From: Sphingomonas trueperi
GTDB lineage: Bacteria > Pseudomonadota > Alphaproteobacteria > Sphingomonadales > Sphingomonadaceae
Reading direction: 5' to 3'
NCBI RefSeq assembly: GCF_011927635.1
Contig: NZ_JAATJB010000005.1
Span: forward strand, 1-64,000
Length of the DNA stretch: 64,000 nucleotides
In this document: positions 8,700 to 15,814 of the stretch, one piece after another
How the letters are laid out: the number at the start of each line of letters is the position of its first letter
Position numbering within the stretch: the first letter of the stretch is position 1
The notes under the pieces: generated by a model
What the model saw: only the letters and a program-made list of their open reading frames with translations
What the model was told of the DNA's origin: nothing
Database searches by the model: none
Position numbers and translations under genes: made by a program

Positions 8700-9176
8700 G
8701 TGTCTGTCACAAGCTACATCCTCGCCCTGGGTTCGAACCGTCGCGGCCGCCACGGCGGGCCGCGTGCCGAGGTGCAGGCGGCGCTGGCGGCGATCGGCGG
8801 CGCGCGGGCGGTGTCGCGCATCCACGAGACGCCGCCGCTAGGCCCTTCGATCCGCCGCTTTGCCAACGCCGCCGCCATCATCGAGACCGACGAGGCGCCC
8901 GAGGCGCTGCTGCGCCGGCTCAAGAGCATCGAGCGCGCCTTCGGCCGGCGGCGGGGGCAGCGCTGGGGCGCGCGGGTGATCGATCTCGATATCGTGCTTT
9001 GGTCGGGCGGCTGCTGGGCAAGTCCCGTACTGACGATACCGCACCCCCAGTACCGTGCCCGCCGCTTCGTGCTGGCGCCGCTGGCGGAGGTGGCGCCGCA
9101 TTGGCGCGACCCGGTGACGGGGCGGACGACGCTTCCGTTGCTGCACGCGGTTGACCGGCGGCGCCCCTGCGCCTAG
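8700..9176 (+). CDS. folK: HPPK, 2-amino-4-hydroxy-6-hydroxymethyldihydropteridine diphosphokinase
   Basis: A 158-residue FolK that pyrophosphorylates 6-hydroxymethyl-7,8-dihydropterin in folate synthesis. It begins VSVTSYILALGSNRRGR (LGSN motif) and has RFANAAAIIET, then RWGARVIDLDIVLW (the Asp pair that binds two Mg ions), and IPHPQYRARRFVLAPLAEVAP. The start is GTG 8700, or GTG 8706 two codons later. In-frame sequence upstream lies inside the divergent glycosylase gene and is not FolK-like. It has no folate neighbours here. Confidence 0.92.
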   Translation: MSVTSYILALGSNRRGRHGGPRAEVQAALAAIGGARAVSRIHETPPLGPSIRRFANAAAIIETDEAPEALLRRLKSIERAFGRRRGQRWGARVIDLDIVLWSGGCWASPVLTIPHPQYRARRFVLAPLAEVAPHWRDPVTGRTTLPLLHAVDRRRPCA

Positions 9177-9188
9177 GTGGCGGGATGT

Positions 9189-9264
9189 GGGTCCGTAGCT
9201 CAGTCGGTAGAGCAAGCGACTTTTAATCGAGAGGTCCCGGGTTCGAATCCCGGCGGACCCACCA
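9189..9264 (+). tRNA. tRNA-Lys (anticodon UUU), CCA encoded
   Basis: Acceptor stem GGGTCCG/CGGACCC, D arm GCTC..GAGC, anticodon loop CTTTTAA (UUU, Lys), T arm CCGGG-TTCGAAT-CCCGG, discriminator A and encoded CCA. The anticodon stem pairs AGCGA with TCGAG, giving only three Watson-Crick pairs plus a tandem A-G/G-A at its top, which is odd. Confidence 0.95.
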
Positions 9265-9361
9265 CCGCCTCTCCACGTCCCCGACTTCCTTCAGTAAGCA
9301 TCCTTCCCCGGAGTGCTCCCTCGAAGCCGTGTGGAGAGCGGTGGCGTTCTGACCGCCTGTA

Positions 9362-10795
9362 CTAGAAGGTCTTGTACACCACGTCCGGCGCCGGGCCGTT
9401 CAGCAACACCGTAGTGCCGATGAGGATGATCAGCATCGCGGTCGACAGCGCCGTGCGCCAGTAGCGCGATGCGGGAACGGCGGCGGGATCGACCTTGCGC
9501 GCCTCGATCGGCCCCTGCACTGCCCGGAGCAGGCTGAGTGCCGGCATCGCGACCAGCAGTACCAGCACCCACCCGCAGGCAACCGCCGGCCAGCCCGCCT
9601 GCTGGATGAACTGTCCCAATTGCCCCCAGGTCGACCAGAACCACAGCAGCGTGAAGGCGAACCAGGTGAAGGTCAGCGCGCGGCAAAACACCCGGTACCA
9701 GGGCTCGGCCGAGAGTTGCTTGTAGCCCTTGCGCGACAGCCGCTTGGTCATCGCGACCTGGTAGAGCTTGTTCATCGCCACGCCGCCGCCCTGCAGCACG
9801 CCGAAGAACAGGAACATGCTGGTTTGGCCGTGCCATGCGCCGACCAGGAAGAACGTGACGAAATAGGCAGCGACCGCGAGATAGGGCTCGATCGCGGGCG
9901 ACGGTATCCGCCGCATCGCCGTCATCAGGAACGGCGTATAGACATAGACCTTCAGCCAGTTGGACAGGGTGATGTGCCAGCGCGACCAGAAGGCGATGAA
10001 GTTCTCCGCGATGAACGGATGGTGGAAGTTCTCGGGCAGGCGGATGCGGAACAGGCGCGCGCAGCCGATCACGAAATCGGTGTAGCCGGAGAAGTTCGCG
10101 TAGAGGAACAGCGGATAGATCGCGCCGATCAGCGCGCAATAGAGCACCCGCATCGGGAAGGTCGACGCCACCGCGAGATCGGCGATCGCCGCTTTCTGCC
10201 CCTGCATCAGCAGGGTCGAGACGATGGCGACCTTGAACATGCCGACGATGATGCGCTCCGCCGCCCATCCCGCGGCGAACAGGTCCACCTTCTCGCCGTT
10301 GCGCTCCTGCTCGCGATAGTCCTGGTAGAACTGGATCGGGCCGGAGACCAGCGCGGTGAAATTGAGCGTGTAGTTCAGATAGTCGAGCGGGGAGATCCGC
10401 TCCTTGATCTGCCCCTGTCCGGCATCGATGATCAGGTGGAGCACGCGGAAGAAGACGTAGGACAGCCCGACCGTGGTGTAGAGGAACGGAAGGTTGATCG
10501 CGGCCGGGATGAAGGTGTAGCGCTTCAGCCAGAAGAAAGCGAAGAGGATGACGGCGATCAGCACCGGCAGGCGCCAGCGCGGACCCTGCGCCATCAGCAG
10601 CCTGGTGCCGAGGAACCCGGTGAGCAGGAAGCCCGCATAGGGCAGCGCCTGTTGCCAGCCATGCACGAAGGTCGACAGGAAGATCAGGTTGATCAGCAGC
10701 AGCAGCCCGCGGCGCAGAATGCCGGCCGGCAGCAGGTTGTACAGGATCGCACCGAGGACGGCGAAGCCGAGAAAGGGGAAGGAGGGGACGTTCAT
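9362..10795 (-). CDS. MBOAT-family membrane O-acyltransferase (AlgI/DltB type)
   Basis: A 477-residue polytopic membrane protein, starting MNVPSFPFLGFAVLGAIL (ATG 10795), with around ten hydrophobic segments. Conserved MBOAT segments are VSGPIQFYQDYRE, the YANFSGYTDFVIG stretch, FWSRWHITLSNWL, and VGAWHGQT with the family catalytic histidine (about residue 320). The family moves acyl groups across the membrane onto polysaccharides or lipids. It is the last gene of the ACP-FkbH-SGNH-MBOAT operon, 4 bp after the SGNH gene. The acceptor is unknown: a capsule, O-antigen or flagellin glycan are all possible. Confidence 0.9.
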   Translation of the reverse strand: MNVPSFPFLGFAVLGAILYNLLPAGILRRGLLLLINLIFLSTFVHGWQQALPYAGFLLTGFLGTRLLMAQGPRWRLPVLIAVILFAFFWLKRYTFIPAAINLPFLYTTVGLSYVFFRVLHLIIDAGQGQIKERISPLDYLNYTLNFTALVSGPIQFYQDYREQERNGEKVDLFAAGWAAERIIVGMFKVAIVSTLLMQGQKAAIADLAVASTFPMRVLYCALIGAIYPLFLYANFSGYTDFVIGCARLFRIRLPENFHHPFIAENFIAFWSRWHITLSNWLKVYVYTPFLMTAMRRIPSPAIEPYLAVAAYFVTFFLVGAWHGQTSMFLFFGVLQGGGVAMNKLYQVAMTKRLSRKGYKQLSAEPWYRVFCRALTFTWFAFTLLWFWSTWGQLGQFIQQAGWPAVACGWVLVLLVAMPALSLLRAVQGPIEARKVDPAAVPASRYWRTALSTAMLIILIGTTVLLNGPAPDVVYKTF

Positions 10796-10799
10796 CGCT

Positions 10800-11918
10800 T
10801 CATTCCTTCCCGGCGGATGCGCTGCACTTGCCGTCGCGCAGCGAGGAGGCGAGCAGTCCGCTGACCATGCCGTCGGCAATCAGGCTGTTGGCCGCGCCGG
10901 TCGGGTGGCTGTCGACGTTCATGTAGAGCGACGCCGCATCTTCCCGATTGCCGAAGCTCGCGGTCAGGTCGCGGTAAATGATCCCGTGCCGCGCCGCGAT
11001 CGCACCCAGCGCACGATCGATCGCGTACGGATCGACGCCCGGATAGGCCTTGCGCAGCGTCAGGATATCCGCCTGGGCCTGGTGGGGCACGAAGGCGAGG
11101 ATCAGCGGTACCCCTTGCGCGTGCACCTGCCCAGCGATGTGTGCCAGCGCGTGATCGGCGAAGGTCAGGCGCCGCTGCCATTCGCCGTTGAACGGCGGGC
11201 GCAGGAAGCCAGCGCGATCCCCGGAGGTGAGGAAGCCGTTGAGATAGCTCTCGGGCTGGCGGTACAGCATGTGCTGCGCGAAGGTGGCGAAGCGGCTGAC
11301 CTCGAGGCTGTCCTTGATCTTGCCGAGAAGCTCGCGTTTGGGCGCGGCCGGGGCCGCCTCGGGCTGCCAGGCCATGTCGAAGTCGCCCGGCGGCAGCCGC
11401 TGCAGATCGAAGGGGGTGACGATCATCAGCACCGCGTCGGGCTTCAGCTGGAGCGCGGGCTGGACGGTGCGGGCGACCTGGTTGAGATTGTACACGCCGC
11501 CGAGATTTTGCACGTCGACCGGCCGGCCGCAGATCTTGGACAGCGCGTCGGAGGTGCGATGCCACCAGGTCTGCGGGGTGGGGATGCGATAGCCCCAGCT
11601 GGTCGAGGCGCCGATGACCGAAATCCGGATCGTCGATGCCGGCACCGGCGCGCACGAGGTCTCCGAACGGTAGCCGCATTCGTTATAGCGATAGGTGGTC
11701 CAGTCGCCCTCGGCGACCTTGGTCCGCGAGGTGCAATTCTTGCGCGGCAGCTTTCCGAAGAAGGCATCGTCCGCGAGGCAGGCGTCGTTGGGTTGCTCGG
11801 GCATCCACCAGCGTGCCGCGACTTCGCTGCCGATCACCATCGTCAGCGCGACCGCCAGGACGACCAGCGGCAGCAGATAGCGATCACGTTTGGGAAGGCG
11901 CCGGGCAGGCGCCGTCAT
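10800..11918 (-). CDS. Membrane-anchored SGNH-type hydrolase / acetyltransferase partner
   Basis: A 372-residue protein with one N-terminal membrane anchor (LLPLVVLAVALTMVIGSEVAA) and a periplasmic SGNH-like domain. Block I is ISVIGASTSWGYRI (Ser nucleophile in GAST, about residue 100) and block V is NVDSHPTGAAN (Asp-x-x-x-His style end, about residue 335). Such proteins, like AlgJ/AlgX and PatB, take the acyl group delivered by an MBOAT and place it on the glycan. The start ATG 11918 overlaps the FkbH-like stop as ATGA, and the MBOAT gene follows after 4 bp. A longer in-frame opening upstream is not credible, because it lies inside the preceding gene. Confidence 0.75.
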   Translation of the reverse strand: MTAPARRLPKRDRYLLPLVVLAVALTMVIGSEVAARWWMPEQPNDACLADDAFFGKLPRKNCTSRTKVAEGDWTTYRYNECGYRSETSCAPVPASTIRISVIGASTSWGYRIPTPQTWWHRTSDALSKICGRPVDVQNLGGVYNLNQVARTVQPALQLKPDAVLMIVTPFDLQRLPPGDFDMAWQPEAAPAAPKRELLGKIKDSLEVSRFATFAQHMLYRQPESYLNGFLTSGDRAGFLRPPFNGEWQRRLTFADHALAHIAGQVHAQGVPLILAFVPHQAQADILTLRKAYPGVDPYAIDRALGAIAARHGIIYRDLTASFGNREDAASLYMNVDSHPTGAANSLIADGMVSGLLASSLRDGKCSASAGKE

Positions 11919-13825
11919 TGCGCCGCCTCCGCTTCGGCGCGCTGTGCGGCGCGGTGCACCGTCATCGGCGCCTCGGGCACCTCGGTCGCGGTGTCCAGCT
12001 CCCAGACGGTTCGGCCATCCGTCGCATCCGTGGCCACCTGCGTGAAGCCCAGCTCGGCGTAATGCTCGACGACCAAGGCATTGCGATCGGTAGGAATGTA
12101 GACGCCGACCAGGCGCTTCTTGCCATGCCGCCGCGCAGCCTCGACCAGCTCGCGCAGCACCATCTGCTCCACCCGGCGCTTGAGCACGCGGCAGCTCATC
12201 AGCCAGGTATCGATTTCCCACGCATCGTCGCCGTGCGGCCGGCAGACGATCACCGAGATCATGCCGTTGTCGCCGAACGCGTCGGTGAGGCGGACCTGCA
12301 GGGTGAAGACATCGGGGTCTTCCTCCAGCTCCGCCACATCGGCCTCAGTGTACCGGCGGGTGGTGAGGTTGAACTGGTTCGACTTGCTGATCAGCTGCGC
12401 GATCCGCTTCCGTCCCATCGCGTCGAAGGGCGCGAAGAAGATCTCCATGTTGAGCGAGGCGAGATAGGAATCGAGATCCCCCGCCGATGCCTGGAGCGCG
12501 ACGCGCTTGGCATTGTCCTGATAGAAATCGGCGCGCTTGCGATCCTCTTCGGAGAAGGCGATCGTCTCGAAATAGCCGGCGGCCATCAAGGTCCGCACAT
12601 AAAGCGCGGGGTCGGCCGGCAGTTCGGGGACGGCAACCTGCGGCAGCATCCGACGGACCAGATCACGCTCCATCGGGTTGTCGTCCAGGAACACCATCGC
12701 GTCGAGGCCGAGCGAGAGCTCGTTCGCGATCGACTTGATGTTGGTCGCCTTGTCGCTCCAGTTCGCCTGGAAGACGGCGATATGGTCCTCGCGCAGCAGC
12801 ATCTCGGGATGCTCGCGGAACGGCCCGCGGGCGACCGAGTCGGTGTTTTTCGAGGATACCGCCAACACCACGCCGCGCGCGCGGAGCGCCAGCGCATTCG
12901 CCTGCACGGCAAGGAAGGCTTCGCCGACCGCGTCGCCCTGGGCGATGCGGATGCCCTCCAGTCCATCGTCGCCGATCACGCCGCCCCAGACGGTGTTGTC
13001 GAGGTCGAGGATCAGCACGCGGCGCGACTTGCCCTTGATGGCGGCGATCAGCCGCGCGACATGATCGGCGTAGAACGGCGCATAGGCGGCGTCGAACGGC
13101 AGCTTGGCCAGGTTCCACTGCTGCGGCGAATGCCAGTTTGCGAGGCCGACCAGCTCGGCGATCGCGGCGACGTCCAACAGCGCGTCATCGCTGGCGGCGA
13201 CGCTGCGCGCCAGTTCGGTGTTGATCCGGTCGAGCGCGCCGCGCGGCGAGGCATCGAGCACGCGGTCGATATGGCCAAACAGCGCTTCCGCCGGCGGGGC
13301 AAAGGTCTGGACGATCGAGATCGCGCCGCCATTCTGCCGGAAGCCCTCCCGCAGCGCGCCGATGAAGGCGAGCGCGTCGTTCACCGAGGTCGGCGAACCG
13401 ATGCCGGGCAGGGCGCGGTAATCGAGTGCGAGCAGCACGGCGTCGCACTTGCCGCTGTTGATGCCCGACTGCGGAGACATCGCCTCCTGCATGAGCTGGC
13501 CATATTCCGTCTGCACGACCTCGAGCGCGATGCCGTGCCGCACGGCGCTCGCCACCAGCAGCGGCGCGAGCAGGTCCAGCGTGCCGTTGCCGACGAGGCC
13601 GAGGCGGAAGGGAACCAGCGGCGACAGATCCGCGCCGGCCGATCGCAAGTCGGCAATCGACTGGGCCAGCTGCGTCAGCTGGCTGTCACTGAGCTGGTGC
13701 GTTGCGAGAAAGCGCAGGTCCTGCCCGATCGGGCCGGCCTTGTCGCTCAACGCCCGGCGCTGCTTGCGGAAGTCATCCGGCGCGCGCGGCAGCCACGACA
13801 AATCCTTCAGAATATCTTCGCTCAC
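11915..13825 (-). CDS. FkbH-like HAD-superfamily protein
   Basis: A 636-residue protein. The N-terminal ~260 residues are an SGNH-like region found in long FkbH proteins. The HAD core begins with VLILDLDNTVWGGVIGDDG (about residue 270; both Asp of DxDxT present), followed by AVSSKNTD and VFLDDNPMERDLVRRMLP. A C-terminal GNAT-like part carries GVYIPTDRNALVVEHYAELGF. FkbH enzymes take 1,3-bisphosphoglycerate and load a glyceryl unit onto an ACP, and an ACP gene is immediately upstream. GTG 13825 is preferred as start: an upstream ATG at 13936 would overlap the ACP gene by 47 bp. Glyceryl loading is an inference from family plus context. Confidence 0.85.
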   Translation of the reverse strand: MSEDILKDLSWLPRAPDDFRKQRRALSDKAGPIGQDLRFLATHQLSDSQLTQLAQSIADLRSAGADLSPLVPFRLGLVGNGTLDLLAPLLVASAVRHGIALEVVQTEYGQLMQEAMSPQSGINSGKCDAVLLALDYRALPGIGSPTSVNDALAFIGALREGFRQNGGAISIVQTFAPPAEALFGHIDRVLDASPRGALDRINTELARSVAASDDALLDVAAIAELVGLANWHSPQQWNLAKLPFDAAYAPFYADHVARLIAAIKGKSRRVLILDLDNTVWGGVIGDDGLEGIRIAQGDAVGEAFLAVQANALALRARGVVLAVSSKNTDSVARGPFREHPEMLLREDHIAVFQANWSDKATNIKSIANELSLGLDAMVFLDDNPMERDLVRRMLPQVAVPELPADPALYVRTLMAAGYFETIAFSEEDRKRADFYQDNAKRVALQASAGDLDSYLASLNMEIFFAPFDAMGRKRIAQLISKSNQFNLTTRRYTEADVAELEEDPDVFTLQVRLTDAFGDNGMISVIVCRPHGDDAWEIDTWLMSCRVLKRRVEQMVLRELVEAARRHGKKRLVGVYIPTDRNALVVEHYAELGFTQVATDATDGRTVWELDTATEVPEAPMTVHRAAQRAEAEAAQ

Positions 13826-13889
13826 GGCCAAAGCCCCCCAGAGTAATCCGTCGCCGACTGCGGCCGTTCGCGGCGCGCGCGAGGCGACG

Positions 13890-14129
13890 TTAAGCGCTAC
13901 GCTTCGCAGCGATTCCGTTGGCAAGTTCGCCGACATTGGCGAAGGCGCTGGCCTCCGCGGCGGAGAATTTCACGCCGAAACCGCGCTCGATGGCGAGGAT
14001 GAAGCGGACGTGCGCCAGGCTGTCCCACCCGTCCACGTCGGCGGCGGCGAGCTCGGGCGACGCAACAATTTCGTCATCGTCGAACACGTCTTGTAAGATT
14101 TCGGTCAGCTTGTCGTAAATGTCTTGCAA
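13890..14129 (-). CDS. Acyl carrier protein (stand-alone)
   Basis: A 79-residue acidic protein with the phosphopantetheine site GWDSLAH, Ser37, and the four-helix ACP pattern (DIYDKLTEILQDVF, LAHVRFILAIERGF). It heads the operon whose next gene is FkbH-like, so it is probably the carrier for a dedicated acyl unit and not the fatty-acid ACP. The ATG is preceded by GAGGAATATCG. The upstream region carries a CtrA-like box at 14190-14205. Confidence 0.9.
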   Translation of the reverse strand: MQDIYDKLTEILQDVFDDDEIVASPELAAADVDGWDSLAHVRFILAIERGFGVKFSAAEASAFANVGELANGIAAKRSA

Positions 14130-14189
14130 AGCGATATTCCTCGGCTGAACTTGCTGCCTGGTGCAAAAGTCGAAGCGCCCACAGCGAAT

Positions 14190-14205
14190 TTAACCGTTTG
14201 TTAAC
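14190..14205. promoter_or_regulatory. CtrA-type box TTAA-N7-TTAAC
   Basis: TTAACCGTTTGTTAAC matches the full alphaproteobacterial CtrA consensus TTAA-N7-TTAAC exactly. It lies 61 bp upstream of the ACP start and is embedded in a wider inverted repeat (TTAACCGTT/AACGGTAA). It suggests cell-cycle control of the acyl-transfer operon. Confidence 0.6.
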
Positions 14206-14468
14206 GGTAAGGCTTTCGCGCCGTCAAGGTGGCGGAGGCATCGCTTCGGCATAAATTTGCTGCAGTGCGGCGATTTGGATGTGGTCGGCAGGATGCCAAG
14301 GGCCAGCCCAGGTGCGGAGCGAAAACGAAAGGGCGCGCTCCTGGTCCTTTTCGCTGCCGTGCGGGCTTCGTGATCATCGAGTCGTCGGACAGGCATTGCC
14401 CCGTTCTCGCCGTCGCGTGATGGCATAGGTTTCAAGTTCCTGAGTCGCCCCGTTCGTTCGGCCGAGCG

Positions 14469-14986
14469 TTATCGTACCCGAGAAGCCTGGATCTTGTTGA
14501 CCGGTAGCGCCATGAGGCCCTCGACAGCGTCGTAATCCGACGCTTCGCCGCCGGTCAGGAGGAAGCCGAGAGGGCGTCCTTGATTGTCACAGCGGGCGTG
14601 GACTTTGCACGTAAAGCCGCCGCGTGATCGACCAAAAGCCTCCTTATGAGTCCCCCTTTAGCGCCCGCTGCCGAAACATGGCCGCGAACCGTGGTGCTGT
14701 CGATCATGTGCTGCCAGTCGTCGGTCAACCCAAACTCGACCAGCGTGGCCAGCATCACATCCCAGACGCCTTGTTCTGCCCAGCGCCGGAACCGCACATA
14801 AACCGAGTCCACTTGCCGTAACGCTCATGCATGTCGCGCCAGGGGCAACCGACCCGCAAGACATGCAGCATGCCGTTCAGAAATCGCCGATTGTCATGGG
14901 CAGGGCGGGCCTTTCGGCCGCGCTCGGGCGGCAGCAGCCCTTCAAGGACCGCCCCATTCCTCGTCCGTCAGATCGCCACGCGACAT
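14469..14986 (-). pseudogene. Decayed IS5-family transposase
   Basis: A minus-strand remnant starting ATG 14986 (MSRGDLTDEEW), typical of an IS5-family transposase different from the one at the window start. The frame breaks early; later fragments in other frames read VYVRFRRWAEQGVWD, then MIDSTTVRGHVSAAGAKGG, another shift, then GGFTCKVHARCDNQG and a stop at 14469. The catalytic C-terminal third is missing. The flanks (14206-14468 and 14987-15227) hold no supportable gene. Confidence 0.8.
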
Positions 14987-15227
14987 TGCTGCTCCCCGCA
15001 AAGAGCAGCCTTCAATCAAAGATCAGGTCGCTTGGGAATCCACTTTGTCAACGCAGCCTAACGCATCCCTCTATATACAGGCAAGCCAGCTTTGGGCGTG
15101 ATCATCTGGCCTCTGCCAATTGCGAACGTTGCTCGGATAGCGAAAATCTGCGGAACTTCTATCAGCCGGAGAGGGGTTCTCGGCAGCGCATGCCGGCCTC
15201 GCTCGGGCGAGCCCGGTGACGCACCGA

Positions 15228-15629
15228 TCAGGGGGCGGGGTCGATCGCCGCCACGTCCTTCTTCTCGAAATCCTTGCCATGCTTATCGAAGTCCGCCTGG
15301 TCGACCAGTTGTAGCGAGGCGCGTCCGGCCATGAAGCCCTTCTTGATCGAGCACCGCACATAGCGCTTTTCGCCCGCTTCGACAGTGACGTCGACACTGC
15401 TGACCTTGTTCTCCAGCGTGTATTTGCCTTTTGGCACGGACCATTCTGCGTACTTGCCGCGCCCCAACTCGACGAGGACGTCGCCCTTGTAACGAATGGG
15501 GCAGGCGACCGCCGCACCCATGATGCTTTCGGGCCGGTAGAGGATGATGGTCCCACGCTCCTGTACCGCCGGCGCGGCGTCCTGACCGAGTGCGGAGAGC
15601 AGGGCGGTGGCGAGATATGGCAATAGCAT
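15228..15629 (-). CDS. Small secreted protein, DUF2846-like
   Basis: A 133-residue protein: a signal peptide (MLLPYLATALLSALG) followed by a single beta-rich domain with IILYRPESIMGAAVACPIRYKGDVLVELGRGKYAEWSV, resembling DUF2846-type envelope proteins. ATG 15629 has a GGGGGAAAG ribosome site. In-frame codons up to 15767 lack a signal peptide and are not used. Monocistronic and divergent from the TonB receptor gene. Function unknown. Confidence 0.65.
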   Translation of the reverse strand: MLLPYLATALLSALGQDAAPAVQERGTIILYRPESIMGAAVACPIRYKGDVLVELGRGKYAEWSVPKGKYTLENKVSSVDVTVEAGEKRYVRCSIKKGFMAGRASLQLVDQADFDKHGKDFEKKDVAAIDPAP

Positions 15630-15751
15630 TGATGGTACTTTCCCCCTGTTAAGGGCGAAACGGTGCGACGATTTCGTTTCGCATGTCAATCGGTCGGCAG
15701 GGGGCGCTCGAAGCGCTGCGACTTCTTCCTCGCAGTGCACCATATTTGTCT

Positions 15752-15766
15752 TGATACCATATATCA
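15752..15766. promoter_or_regulatory. Candidate operator TGATA-N5-TATCA upstream of the TonB receptor
   Basis: TGATACCATATATCA, a perfect 5-bp inverted repeat in an AT-rich stretch 49 bp before the receptor start. It could be a metalloregulator (Zur or Fur) site, consistent with a ZnuD-like receptor. It does not match a consensus I can state with certainty. Confidence 0.4.
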
Positions 15767-15814
15767 TACCCGATACATCCCCGCGTCACGCTCCCTTCAG
15801 AAAGTGGAATCTCG

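Noticed and set aside
14190-14435. Short minus-strand open frame upstream of the ACP operon
   Set aside because: No ribosome site or recognisable domain; it covers the CtrA box and intergenic sequence.
14469-14986. Functional IS5 transposase
   Set aside because: At least two frameshifts and no C-terminal catalytic part.
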